From: Rhabditoides inermis
Taxonomy: Eukaryota > Nematoda > Chromadorea > Rhabditida > Rhabditidae
Assembly: GCA_963966185.1 (NCBI GenBank)
Contig: CAWZYM010000380.1
Location: 58,501 to 122,500 of the forward strand
Length of the DNA: 64,000 bases
Direction of reading: 5' to 3'
Positions 1-11,109 of this stretch are shown here, piece after piece. The notes under the pieces were generated by a model. It was not told the origin of the DNA. It ran no database searches and was given only the letters and a program-made list of their open reading frames with translations. Made by a program: the position numbers and the translations under genes. How positions within the stretch are numbered: position 1 is the first letter of the stretch; the number at the start of each line of letters is the position of its first letter.

Positions 1-82
1 AGGAAATGAAACCTGCGCCGTTTCCTCTTCCAATCTACCTTACCACCATACCGTAATCTAATCCAATCTACCGTAACCGCAG

Positions 83-704
83 GTGCCGTTCTCGTTTCGC
101 GTGGTGCACAATCACGATCTGGTGCCGCACATTCCGCCCCACGTGTTCGACTGGTACCACCATCACTCGAACGAGGTGGAAGAGAGGGAGCGAGGGGAGA
201 GAGAGGGAGAGAGAGGGAGAGAGAGAAAGGAGGAGAGAGAGAGGGAGAGAGAGAGAGGGAGAGAGAAAAAGAGAGCGAAAGAGAGTATTCCAGATCTGGT
301 ACGCGAACGACATGACGCAGCCTGACTACAAGACGTGTGAAGGACAGGAGGACCCGGTGAGTCTGTCTGCTTGTCTGACACGGGCAGCTTGCGCACTCGT
401 CTTGGCCGATTTTATATAATAAGCACAAATTTATTTCGTTTTTTTATTTTTTTTTAATTAATTCATTTATTCAAATCAAATTGTTTATTTTTATTATAAT
501 TATTAATTATTATTTATCAGGAATTATAATTAAATTATTTAAATTATTTAAATTAATTAATTCAATTAATTATAATTAATTCAAATTTTATTATGTTTTC
601 ATAAGAATCCGCCAAGACGAGTGCGCAAGCTGCCCGTGTGAATGTCTTTCTCTCTTTTCTCTTTCGTTTTCTCTCTCTCCCTCGCTTCTTACATCTCTCA
701 CGCG

Positions 705-767
<63 letters not shown>

Positions 768-879
768 CTCTTCCCCCTTCCAGAAATGTTCCGACTCTGC
801 GTTCCCGTTCGCTCCTTCTGACCACAATGACTACTACAACCTTCCGGTCTCCCCATGGGGAGAGAACGGATGCCAATGA
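83..879 (+). CDS. Class 3 lipase, C-terminal three exons (partial)
   Basis: This is the 3' end of a secreted-type triacylglycerol lipase (Lipase_3, alpha/beta hydrolase) gene; the 5' part lies outside the window. Three exons join in frame: 83-175, 294-356 and 784-879, with acceptors CAG at 80-82, 291-293 and 781-783 and donors GTGGAA at 176 and GTGAGT at 357. The peptide contains RVVHNHDLVPHIPP, carrying the family's catalytic His region, then YHHH, NEIWYANDM and a Cys-containing end GENGCQ before TGA at 877-879. This is the usual layout of nematode Lipase_3 proteins, where RVVH..D.VPH.PP precedes a HH..EVWY segment. A polyadenylation signal AATAAA sits at 911-916. Intron 1 is almost pure GA repeat; intron 2 holds a perfect 29-bp inverted repeat and a (GA)n run. 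The family is well supported; the substrate is not known. Confidence 0.8.
176..293. repeat. GA-rich intron of the lipase gene
   Basis: The whole intron from the donor to a few bases before TATTCCAG is purine repeat (GAGAG, GAGGGA, AGAAAG). It creates spurious ORFs on both strands. Confidence 0.85.
378..639. repeat. Foldback element in lipase intron 2
   Basis: Perfect 29-bp inverted arms lie at 378-406 and 611-639 (arm begins ACACGGGCAGC). They flank about 204 bases of very AT-rich sequence with its own short palindromes (TTAATTATAATTAA). The arrangement fits a foldback or MITE-type insertion within the intron. I saw no convincing target-site duplication. Confidence 0.6.
700..765. repeat. (CG)n followed by (GA)n microsatellite
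   Basis: A short alternating CG run, which could adopt Z-DNA, passes directly into about 44 bases of (GA)n, upstream of the last lipase exon. Confidence 0.9.
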
Positions 880-949
880 GAGAACAGTACTTTCACAGTG
901 TATATCAATGAATAAATAGTTGCATGTTTCCAATCTATAAACTCACTTT

Positions 950-1497
950 TGACCGGATTCGAAGCAGCACAATTTGGCAGAAGACTCTGACACTGAGGGA
1001 AGCAGTGCTGTGCTAGCTGAAATGGTGTGTTAGCTGAAGTATACAAGAAAGTCTCCTTCGAATTGGGAAGAGCTGGTATCAACATCGAAGAGCAGAGACT
1101 CACCCATTTGGCATACGCCGATGATGTGGCGGTATTCGCAAGGACGTCTGAAAGAGCTGCGAAGATGCTAAAGGAAGTGGCGAAGATGAACCAGGATTGG
1201 CATTCAACCGAAAGAAGACTGTGATTATGATGACGTTCCGGGCAAAGCCATCTACCAAGTTGGAGAAGGAACCAATCGACTATGTGCAAAAATTTGTGTA
1301 CCTGGGACAAGTGCTGAGCTGCGACAAGGATGAGCGGGAGGACGAACTGACTCGAAGGATACAATCTGGATGGGCGGCATTCCACCGACACGCACACTTT
1401 CTACGACTGCCCCGTGCTCCAATGAACCTCAAGAGGAAAGCCTGCTGCCGTGCCTAACTTATGAATGCGAAAGCTGGGAATTGAGAAAGGAGGATGA
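950..1497 (+). mobile_element. RTE-like non-LTR retrotransposon remnant 1 (reverse transcriptase)
   Basis: Broken reverse-transcriptase coding sequence. Around 1100-1150 it encodes LTHLAYADDVAVFA, containing the YADD catalytic box. After a frame change it encodes FVYLGQVLSCDKDERED, RRIQSGWAAFHRH and, near 1455, LPCLTYECESWELRKED. These blocks in this order are typical of the thumb region of RTE-clade LINEs. There are stops and frameshifts, and compared with remnant 2 a short deletion before LPCL. The sequence runs directly into the 35-bp minisatellite, so the array seems to have grown from this point. It is not functional. Confidence 0.75.
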
Positions 1498-1500
1498 GAA

Positions 1501-4500
1501 AGGTCGAAGTTGAGGTTGTGCTCTCCTCCCCGCAAGGGTCGAAGCTGAGGTTGTGCTCTCTTCCCCGCAAGGGTCGAAGTTGAGGTTGTGCTCTCTTCCT
1601 CGCAAGGGTCGAAGTTGAGGTTGTGCTCTCTTCCCCGCAAGGGTCGAAGTTGAGGTTGTGCTCTCTTCCCCGCAAGGGTCGAAGTTGAGGTTGTGCTCTC
1701 TTCCCCGCAAGGGTCGAAGTTGAGGTTGTGCTCTTTTCCCCGCAAGGGTCGAAGTTGAGGTTGTGCTCTCTTCCCCGCAAGGGTCGAAGTTGAGGTTGTG
1801 CTCTTTTCCCCGCAAGGGTCGAAGTTGAGGTTGTGCTCTCTTCCCCGCAAGGGTCGAAGTTGAGGTTGTGCTCTCTTACTCGCAAGGGTCGAAGTTGAGG
1901 TTGTGCTCTCTTCCCCGCAAGGGTCGAAGTTGAGGTTGTGCTCTCTTCCCCGCAAGGGTCGAAGTTGAGGTTGTGCTCTTTTCCCCGCAAGGGTCGAAGT
2001 TGAGGTTGTGCTCTCTTCCCCGCAAGGGTCGAAGTTGAGGTTGTGCTCTTTTCCCCGCAAGGGTCGAAGTTGAGGTTGTGCTCTCTTCCCCGCAAGGGTC
2101 GAAGTTGAGGTTGTGCTCTCTTACTCGCAAGGGTCGAAGTTGAGGTTGTGCTCTCTTCCCCGCAAGGGTCGAAGTTGAGGTTGTGCTCTCTTCCTCGCAA
2201 GGGTCGAAGTTGAGGTTGTGCTCTCCTCCCCGCAAGGGTCGAAGTTGAGGTTGTGCTCTTTTCCCCGCAAGGGTCGAAGTTGAGGTTGTGCTCTCTTCCT
2301 CGCAAGGGTCGAAGTTGAGGTTGTGCTCTCTTCCCCGCAAGGGTCGAAGTTGAGGTTGTGCTCTCTTCCTCGCAAGGGTCGAAGTTGAGGTTGTGCTCTC
2401 TTCCCCGCAAGGGTCGAAGTTGAGGTTGTGCTCTCTTCCCCGCAAGGGTCGAAGTTGAGGTTGTGCTCTCTTCCCCGCAAGGGTCGAAGTTGAGGTTGTG
2501 CTCTTTTCCCCGCAAGGGTCGAAGTTGAGGTTGTGCTCTCTTCCCCGCAAGGGTCGAAGTTGAGGTTGTGCTCTCTTCCTCGCAAGGGTCGAAGTTGAGG
2601 TTGTGCTCTCTTTCTCGCAAGGGTCGAAGTTGAGGTTGTGCTCTCTTCCCCGCAAGGGTCGAAGTTGAGGTTGTGCTCTCTTCCCCGCAAGGGTCGAAGT
2701 TGAGGTTGTGCTCTCTTCCCCGCAAGGGTCGAAGTTGAGGTTGTGCTCTTTTCCCCGCAAGGGTCGAAGTTGAGGTTGTGCTCTCTTCCCCGCAAGGGTC
2801 GAAGTTGAGGTTGTGCTCTCTTCCCCGCAAGGGTCGAAGTTGAGGTTGTGCTCTCTTCCCCGCAAGGGTCGAAGTTGAGGTTGTGCTCTTTTCCCCGCAA
2901 GGGTCGAAGTTGAGGTTGTGCTCTCTTCCCCGCAAGGGTCGAAGTTGAGGTTGTGCTCTCTTCCTCGCAAGGGTCGAAGTTGAGGTTGTGCTCTCTTCCC
3001 CGCAAGGGTCGAAGTTGAGGTTGTGCTCCTTTCCTCGCAAGGGTCGAAGTTGAGGTTGTGCTCTCTTCCCCGCAAGGGTCGAAGTTGAGGTTGTGCTCTC
3101 TTCCTCGCAGGGTCGAAGTTGAGGTTGTGCTCTCTTCCCCGCAAGGGTCGAAGTTGAGGTTGTGCTCTCTTCCTCGCAAGGGTCGAAGTTGAGGTTGTGC
3201 TCTCTTCCCCGCGAGGGTCGAAGTTGAGGTTGTGCTCTCTTCCTCGCAAGGGTCGAAGTTGAGGTTGTGCTCTCTTCCCCGCAAGGGTCGAAGTTGAGGT
3301 TGTGCTCTCTTCCTCGCAAGGGTCGAAGTTGAGGTTGTGCTCTCTTCCCCGCAAGGGTCGAAGTTGAGGTTGTGCTCTCTTCCTCGCAAGGGTCGAAGTT
3401 GAGGTTGTGCTCTCTTCCCCGCAAGGGTCGAAGTTGAGGTTGTGCTCTCTTCCTCGCAAGGGTCGAAGTTGAGGTTGTGCTCTCTTCCCCGCAAGGGTCG
3501 AAGTTGAGGTTGTGCTCTCTTCCTCGCAAGGGTCGAAGTTGAGGTTGTGCTCTCTTCCCCGCAAGGGTCGAAGTTGAGGTTGTGCTCTCTTCCTCGCAAG
3601 GGTCGAAGTTGAGGTTGTGCTCTCTTCCCCGCAAGGGTCGAAGTTGAGGTTGTGCTCTCTTCCCCGCAAGGGTCGAAGTTGAGGTTGTGCTCTCTTCCCC
3701 GCAAGGGTCGAAGTTGAGGTTGTGCTCTTTTCCCCGCAAGGGTCGAAGTTGAGGTTGTGCTCTCTTCCCCGCAAGGGTCGAAGTTGAGGTTGTGCTCTCT
3801 TCCTCGCAAGGGTCGAAGTTGAGGTTGTGCTCTCTTCCCCGCAAGGGTCGAAGTTGAGGTTGTGCTCCTTTCCTCGCAAGGGTCGAAGTTGAGGTTGTGC
3901 TCTCTTCCCCGCAAGGGTCGAAGTTGAGGTTGTGCTCTCTTCCTCGCAGGGTCGAAGTTGAGGTTGTGCTCTCTTCCCCGCAAGGGTCGAAGTTGAGGTT
4001 GTGCTCTCTTCCTCGCAAGGGTCGAAGTTGAGGTTGTGCTCTCTTCCCCGCGAGGGTCGAAGTTGAGGTTGTGCTCTCTTCCTCGCAAGGGTCGAAGTTG
4101 AGGTTGTGCTCTCTTCCCCGCAAGGGTCGAAGTTGAGGTTGTGCTCTCTTCCTCGCAAGGGTCGAAGTTGAGGTTGTGCTCTCTTCCCCGCAAGGGTCGA
4201 AGTTGAGGTTGTGCTCTCTTCCTCGCAAGGGTCGAAGTTGAGGTTGTGCTCTCTTCCCCGCAAGGGTCGAAGTTGAGGTTGTGCTCTCTTCCTCGCAAGG
4301 GTCGAAGTTGAGGTTGTGCTCTCTTCCCCGCAAGGGTCGAAGTTGAGGTTGTGCTCTCTTCCCCGCAAGGGTCGAAGTTGAGGTTGTGCTCTCTTCCTCG
4401 CAAGGGTCGAAGTTGAGGTTGTGCTCTCTTCCCCGCAAGGGTCGAAGTTGAGGTTGTGCTCTCTTCCCCGCAAAGGTCGAAGTTGAGGTTGTGCTCTCTT

Positions 4501-5413
4501 CCTCGCAAGGGTCGAAGTTGAGGTTGTGCTCTCTTCCTCGCAAGGGTCGAAGTTGAGGTTGTGCTCTCTTCCCCGCAAGGGTCGAAGTTGAGGTTGTGCT
4601 CTCCTCCCCGCAAGGGTCGAAGTTGAGGTTGTGCTCTCTTCCCCGCAAGGGTCGAAATTGAGGTTGTGCTCTCTTCCTCGCAAGGGTCGAAGTTGAGGTT
4701 GTGCTCTCTTCCCCGCAAGGGTCGAAGTTGAGGTTGTGCTCTCTTCCTCGCAAGGGTCGAAGTTGAGGTTGTGCTCTCTTCCCCGCAAGGGTCGAAGTTG
4801 AGGTTGTGCTCTCTTCCTCGCAAGGGTCGAAGTTGAGGTTATGCTCTCTTCCCCGCAAGGGTCGAAGTTGAGGTTGTGCTCTCTTCCCCGCAAGGGTCGA
4901 AGTTGAGGTTGTGCTCTCTTTCTCGCAAGGGTCGAAGTTGAGGTTGTGCTCTCTTCCCCGCAAGGGTCGAAGTTGAGGTTGTGCTCTCTTCCCCGCAAAG
5001 GTCGAAGTTGAGGTTGTGCTCTCTTCCTCGCAAGGGTCGAAGTTGAGGTTGTGCTCTCTTCCTCGCAAGGGTCGAAGTTGAGGTTGTGCTCTCTTCCCCG
5101 CAAGGGTCGAAGTTGAGGTTGTGCTCTCTTCTTCGCAAGTGTCGAAGTTGAGGTTGTGCTCTCCTCCCCGCAAGGGTCGAAGTTGAGGTTGTGCTCTCTT
5201 CCTCGCAAGGGTCGAAGTAGAGGTTGTGCTCTCTTCCCCGCAAGGGTCGAAGTTGAGGTTGTGCTCTTTTCCCCGCAAGGGTCGAAGTTGAGGTTGTGCT
5301 CTCTTCCTCGCAAGGGTCGAAGTTGAGGTTGTGCTCTCTTCTCCGCAAAGGTCAAAGTTGTGGTTGTGCTCTCCTCACGAAGGTCGAAGTTGAGGTTGTG
5401 CTCTCCATACTGA
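1501..5413. repeat. 35-bp minisatellite array, about 110 copies
   Basis: The unit is GGTCGAAGTTGAGG followed by TTGTGCTCTCTTCC(C/T)CGCAAG, period 35 bp, repeated from about 1501 to 5413. Units mostly alternate between CCCCGC and CCTCGC variants. Rare variants (CTCCTTTCC, a one-base deletion giving CGCAGGG, and GCGAGGG) occur as a set near 3028, 3106 and 3211 and again near 3868, 3945 and 4050. This is a segmental duplication of about 839 bp (24 units minus one base). Since 35 is not a multiple of 3 and the minus strand of the unit has no stop in any frame, all three minus frames stay open for kilobases. I regard those ORFs as artefacts. Confidence 0.97.
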
Positions 5414-5912
5414 ACTGCAGGAGGTGGCGGCGCTATGCGAGCGCTATGCGCTGCAGGCCGTGGTTTACGGGCACTCTTCTCAAACAGTCCGTGAGACTGC
5501 TTGAGAAGGAAACTATCAAGTCTTCCGAGGCTCGAGCTGTCGATGGCGTACGAACGTGAGTGACCAGCATTGTCGGAATATTGCACTTCAAAGATGTTGT
5601 TTCTCAGGATTCTCACGTACATGCAGTGAAGCGCTGGTCGGGAAGGCACGACGACATAGTCGGTTGTGATTAATGTGTAATGGAGGGTCATGTGGAGGCT
5701 AGGTGTTACAAGAAACACCCGCACAGTGTGGCAAGTATGGACATTGGTAGAAGTGGTACCCTAACAATCAGCGTATGATGAAGAAAAAAGTCGCTAGTAG
5801 ATCGCATATACTGTGAAGACTCTGACTTTCTTAAGAAAGACGAGTATACGGATGGATACCAGAATGTGTACTGTGTGATTGCTGAGGATCCGACTGTCGA
5901 CGACTCCCCATC
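5414..5912. other. Retroelement-like flank between minisatellite and retropepsin remnant
   Basis: No clear gene. The minus frame through 5420-5724 is open and contains peptide-like stretches (YVRILRNNIFEVQYSD), but it reads straight into the minisatellite and has no recognised domain. It may be part of the same decayed retroelement as the protease downstream. Confidence 0.4.
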
Positions 5913-6188
5913 ATGATAACGGCAGAAATTGAAGGATTTCAGATTCCATTTATGTGGGATACTGGCTCTACGTGCTCCCTGATTGGGAAGAAGTCATGGG
6001 TCGAGTTGGGTATGCCTGGGTTGAAGCAAACCGAGAAGGTCATAAATAAATTCACTGGAGAAACCAGTCGCGTGCTAGTATTGTTCACTGCTAAAGCCGT
6101 TGTGAGTATGACAGCACTATTGAGTGCTATGTTTGGCGAACGTGTGGGGCAGAGACATGATGAGCAAGATGCACACGTTGGGGTGTGA
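5913..6188 (+). pseudogene. Retropepsin-like aspartic protease remnant of an LTR retrotransposon
   Basis: The frame from 5913 encodes ITAEIEGFQIPFMWDTGST followed by CSLIGKKSW. An IEG-x-x-I-x-F-x-x-DTGST block is the active-site signature of retroviral-type aspartic proteases of Gypsy or Pao-like retrotransposons. About 60 residues look protease-like; the rest of the frame loses resemblance and ends at 6188. No gag, reverse transcriptase or integrase was found beside it, so it is a fragment. Confidence 0.6.
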
Positions 6189-7040
6189 AGCGCTCGCGAT
6201 GAATTCGCCGACCGCGGTAGTCTATACGAATGAGCGAAACGAGTCTGTCGATAATGTGGCTCCAAACAAATGCTGGATTGAGATCCAGCATGAATGTGTG
6301 TTAGGGAGGAAGATGTCAGATAGCAGATGATTGAGAATAAGAACTATTCCGAGAAAGACTTCGCTCCGGATAACTTCGAATTCGAGGCTAGCAAACACGA
6401 ACTGAAGTCCCCTCGTTATGATAAAATGGAAGTATCGTTTTTCGTATAACTATAGATTGGTGTAGATTGTTTTTTTCTCCACATGAGACAGTAGAGTTTT
6501 AGATAGTACTATTAGACGGTAATAAACTATTATCAATATTAGATGTGAGTGTGCTATGAACCTCTTTCCACTATAGGTAATGGAGTTTTTCGGCATTTTG
6601 GTATTTGATGATTGGTGGTCTTCTATAAAAGTCGTGATCCAATTCTTGAGCTAGCGTTGCTGACTTCCATGTGGGCTGACTTCCATGTGGGCTCACGGAG
6701 AATTCCAGCACTATGTATGTAGTTGCGGACCAGTCATGTGGATTGGAAAACAGTGTTTGCACAGTAACTCCCTAGGATATCACTGATAGTAGGAAATCGG
6801 CGTTTTTGACCTGATCGTGTTGAAAAAATTGAATTTTCGAATTCAGCACCAGCTCATTTCACGATAAAGTTGATTTTTTTTAACAAATGTGTACATACGA
6901 TATACCTAAGCTCCTAATAAGCAACATCATTATATTATGAAACGTATTCTACGCATCAAATAATAAGCAGAATATATAGGCAAAACATTTACAATTCACA
7001 CGTGTTTCGTACATAAAAATTTGGTTTAATGTTTCTCGTT
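6189..7040. other. Intergenic, no gene seen
   Basis: AT-rich sequence without a convincing exon on either strand. It contains a small direct duplication (GCTGACTTCCATGTGG, near 6657 and 6673). Confidence 0.6.
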
Positions 7041-9381
7041 ATCGAGTGCGATACAGTGTACCGTGTCTTCCACCCACGGAGAACAGTGTCTGAAACATTC
7101 AATACAATAGTCAGCGTACGTGATCAACACACCCCATCGAGAACGCAGAGTGCATGGTGGCATCGGTTTTCGAGAACATCTGGACCGTCTATCCACGAAT
7201 TGTTTCGAAGGATCTCAATGCGTGGTGATCATGTCGTTGTTCGTTATTACTGTTTCAGCTCACTTTCAGTTGGTTGATCAATTCCCATGTGTCTTTTTTT
7301 GTTCCACCAGTCAGAACAATGTCATCATTGTAGACTGTCACTCGGCAACCCCTGGAACATGCCACTGCAAATTAGTATTATGTAAACTGCTCACTCTAAA
7401 CGTTCAGAAATGAGAGCCTCGTGTGGACACCATTTTCCAGCTCGTATATCGTGGACTTCCATCTGCAGAAGATCGTATTGTTGATTTATGACTCGGACCT
7501 CACCGTGTTCACAGCTTCGTTGACGTCTCCAATAGCAAATTCTTTTCCATTCACTGCAGCTAGTTGCGGTCGGCATCTCTCAGTCAGCATTGAAGGCAGT
7601 GGCTGCCAGGCATCTAGCGTGAGGAACAGATAAGGCGATCAAATTTTATTTACAAACCAGCGCGCACGTCCCACATTTCTGCAGTCGAGTTTTTTTCGTT
7701 CAACTTTCCTGAACCCGCCGCGTAAAGAACACTATTCCAGGACGCCACAGATTCGCACCTGGACATTTGGAAAGTGGTGTTTAATCGTAACAATCTACCT
7801 GTCCTCAAGCGTCGATGCTCCCCTTCTCCACTTGTCAGTATTGACATCATAGATATGCACGACTCTTAGCTTAGGGTTGTTGTTTGGTTTCGATACAAAA
7901 ATTGTGAAACAAATACTCACTTCGTGCATTTTCTTATTACTTGTCCACCGACAGTAAACAGGGAATTTCCAACTGTCGCTAATCCTAGGGAAGAGAGAGG
8001 AACAGGCAGGGAACAGACAGACCGCCATTTCACGGATCGAGAAAATGCACGTTTTTCACATTTTCCGTTCCGTTGTTTCCGCCGACACAGAAGATCTTCT
8101 TGTCAGCAACAGCTGTCGCGTGCCATTTTCTGAAAAAGTGAATGATTACATTTCAAAGGTACAAGTAAAGAGAGTTGATTTGTACGTTGGTTTTGATTCA
8201 ATGGAGACAATGGGGACACCAATTTTTTGTCAGAAGTGCGAAACGGCAAAGTTGTAATGCAGTCATATTGTTCTTTTCAACTCTATGTCTCCATGAAAAT
8301 CATTTCAGTCTTTTTCAATTGAGAAAACAATGCCAACCAACTATCTTTTTTTGGTAAGATCAATCATCACACGCATGCGGACTTTTCGTATAAAATTTCA
8401 AATGTGAACGGTAAGATAGGTAAAATACAGTAATACAATGCCTACTGCAAGTTCGTACAACACGGATTTCGGAGCGCCCGTGGATGCGTACGTGTTGCTG
8501 GTTATGCTTGTCATCCCCTGCTTAGGGATGTCAAGTGGGCGGAGCTTTGATGGCACAAATATGCGGCATCTTCCCGCGCCAAACGGAATACACCATTCGA
8601 CGCGCCGTAAAAAGTTGTATCTAGTAGTGCCTTCCTTTTGGCGCTGGACCGTGTCATAACCTATTATTTTTGACAAAAATTGATTTGATCGTATGAAAAT
8701 GACGTCAAAAAGGGGCGTGGCTTAGCCTTTCTCTGTGAAGTTGTGTGCCGCGCGCGCCCTCAAACCGCGCGCTTTCGATGCGCGTAACGCGGAAATGAAA
8801 TAAAACAACTAATTAAAATGATACTTTTTCAAAACTACATATAATTTACTTCATTTTGATATACAGTAAGCACATATCCGTAACACTTGAAAATTCCCCT
8901 TGACCTCCCTACCCCTGCTTGCGGCTTTTGGGGAAGTTTCGATCTCGGCGGCGGAAGATCCGGGCTTCAACGATCGATCGCGAAGAGACGTCTCCAAGAG
9001 TGTCATCGTCTTCGAGGATTCCTCTCCAGTCTCAATGCCGTAGATGTAGAGAGTAGCAAAATCGATTACCAGTCCGGTTAGTGTCCTCCGCCGCACAGCA
9101 TTGTTCAGGGGTCGGGGAAATAACAGGGGAAGGCACGCGACCACGCGCTGGCAGAGAAATGAGAGGAATGATAGTGAATAATAGATCTTTTTTTGCGTTG
9201 ATTTCTTCGTTTTCAATCCCCGCCAAATTGAGGAATTGGACTATTTGTGATAAGATCCATTGTTACCTTTGAGAAAAATCCTCTGTCATTTTGCAGATTT
9301 GAAAGTAACGAAGAATCATCGTCTTGTTTGTATGTAAAAGTTGATGTGTTGTGTCAGGTTTTAGAGAAAATGAAGTTAATA

Positions 9382-9934
9382 TTCTCTTCTGAAAAGTACA
9401 AGCGTAAAGAAGCTCTGTTTGGGTTCATCTCAATTCAACAAAAGCACATGCAAAAAACTATTATTTCTACACTCAACTATAAACACTAACCTGCTCTCTC
9501 AAACGATTTGTAGAAACGTATACTTTATCGATAATTTATTATTAGGGGCTATAGACTACATTTTCTTATTTCTTATGAAAGCATTGTGAAAATCAATAAA
9601 CAGCCATAGAACAATCGTTACAATGTTTGGTTAAAAATAGGTTTACAATGATGTTTTCATTATTTTTGAATGTATACAAATACAATAGCTTTTTCATATA
9701 TGAATCATTTGATAAACGAGTTAATAGAATGTGAGTGATAATGTGTATGTGTGCAATAGTATACTCATATTGCATATTGGCATTTGATTGTCAATGTATT
9801 TGTGATCGTTTTGAGAGAGCAGGTTTGTGTTTATAGTTTATTAGTGTAGAAACAATAGTTTTATGCATGTGCTTTTGTTGAATTGAGATGAACCTAAACA
9901 GAGCTACTTTACGCTTGTACTTTTCAGAAGAGAA
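9382..9934. repeat. Inverted repeat with about 128-bp arms
   Basis: The arm at 9382-9507 (TTCTCTTCTGAAAAGTACAA...) is inverted at 9805-9934 with a few mismatches, separated by about 300 AT-rich bases. It resembles a MITE or foldback transposon inside the span of the kelch-like gene. Confidence 0.7.
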
Positions 9935-10315
9935 TGAATGTCCTTTTGTTGAATTTCGAAGAAATTTTCTTTTTTTCAAAATGTATTTTAAACAATAAAG
10001 ATAACAACAACAAAACAACGCGCGTGAACGACGACGCAAATCACAAACAGTGGGAACATTATCGCATCATCGCGCTCTCCCGCATCACGAACCAATGAGC
10101 GCGCGGGGGCGGGGTTAGTGAGCGGGCCTTTCAGCGAATCAGCGAACAGCTGCACAACTGACAGACGTGCAGACTTAACCAGCGAACATATTTTTGGGTA
10201 TTAAACTATTGTTTCATGTTTTATTTTTGTTTATAGTTGTTCAACGGACGATTTAGAGACAAGATCATGATATAACTCTGAAACAATTATTATTTTAATG
10301 ATTTACAAGCGATTT

Positions 10316-10400
10316 TGGCGGCCCTCTGGGCCGAGCGGTTCTGCACGCCGCTGGATAAGACCCAAACGATCGGCGCTTCGCGCCGATCCTAATGATTTTA
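10316..10400 (+). other. tRNA-like A-box fragment with a short hairpin
   Basis: CTGGGCCGAGCGGTT resembles the A box and D arm of tRNA-Ser or tRNA-Leu, and CGATCGGCGCTTCGCGCCGAT forms a hairpin just after it. No B box (GGTTCGANTCC) follows, so it is not a tRNA gene; it may be a SINE scrap. Confidence 0.25.
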
Positions 10401-11109
10401 AACAATACTTCGTGGCGAAAATTAGTCGCTACTGTTCATTGAATGTATATTCTATGTACGTACTCGAAGTTGTCTTTGACGTGTTCCAAAACGGCTTTCT
10501 CGAGATTGGAGAGATTGTATCGAAGTGCGAACTCGCGTAGTTGCAGACTTAGTATTCACCGATCCAATCGGATTACTGCAATTTTTCTTCGCTCTGCTTA
10601 TAGGACAAAATATAAACAAAATAAAACTCACTTTCCACATTGTTTCACGATATCATCGAATAGGAAGTAGTCCGCTGCTTCGATCATTTCTCATTAGTTA
10701 ACGGTTACCGATTGTCAACCGAGCAGTGTACATGAAGTTGACAAACATTTCCAGTGTGTCCGCATCCACTTTGATTCCAAATTTCTCTGCATTCGACTCC
10801 ATCATTTCACTTCCGAATAAGGGCGTTAAGTAAGGAGACGACACGGCAAGAACGATCTTGTGAGCGAAGATCTTCATACTTATTATAGAACCGAACGAAC
10901 AATTGAATAACAACCTCAACCCGTTGATCTCCATTTTCACCAGTCGCCACGAGAATAACATCGCAGTGTTCTCCTGTCCTAGACAAAATTTTCTAGGACG
11001 TTCGAAACCTACTTTATCAGTTCGAAACCTACTTTATCAGTTCGTTCATTTGGAGAAAACCTTCCTTGTAGAAGTTAGTTTCCCTCTTTTTGAAGATACA
11101 TTTATAAAC

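Larger units (their letters stand above)
7047..10978 (-). pseudogene. Kelch-like BTB-BACK-Kelch gene, decayed or fragmentary model
   Basis: Exon-sized pieces in correct order read a KLHL-type substrate adaptor for CUL3 ubiquitin ligases. The BTB start is at 10978-10914 (CDVILVATGENGDQRVE). A 43-base intron leads to FAHKIVLAVSSPYL and FVNFMYTARLTI (to about 10712). AADYFLFDDIVKQC follows at about 10685-10637, and a BACK segment (LREFALRYNLSNLEKAV) at about 10555-10463. Kelch blades follow at about 8120-8060 (KKIFCVGGNNGTEN), 8037-7925 (LGLATVGNSLFTVGGQ), 7880-7800 (VHIYDVNTDKWRRGAS), 7770-7655 (VASWNSVLYAAGS), 7345-7248 (VYNDDIVLTGG) and about 7180-7050 (HHALCVLDGV, LFSVGGRHG). Several joins need a frameshift, an in-frame stop or a 20-31 base intron, and 8140-10460 is bridged only by doubtful sequence. 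I favour a recently decaying gene; a complex intact gene is possible. Confidence 0.55.

Noticed and set aside
1501..5413. CRISPR-like array
   Set aside because: Units are directly adjacent with no unique spacers, and the window is eukaryotic.
1454..5724. Giant minus-strand ORFs of 900-1282 codons
   Set aside because: They are translations of the 35-bp repeat, open in all three frames because the unit lacks stops; starts are non-ATG and no unique domain is present.
10316..10400. tRNA-Ser/Leu gene
   Set aside because: An A-box-like sequence is present but there is no B box or foldable T arm.
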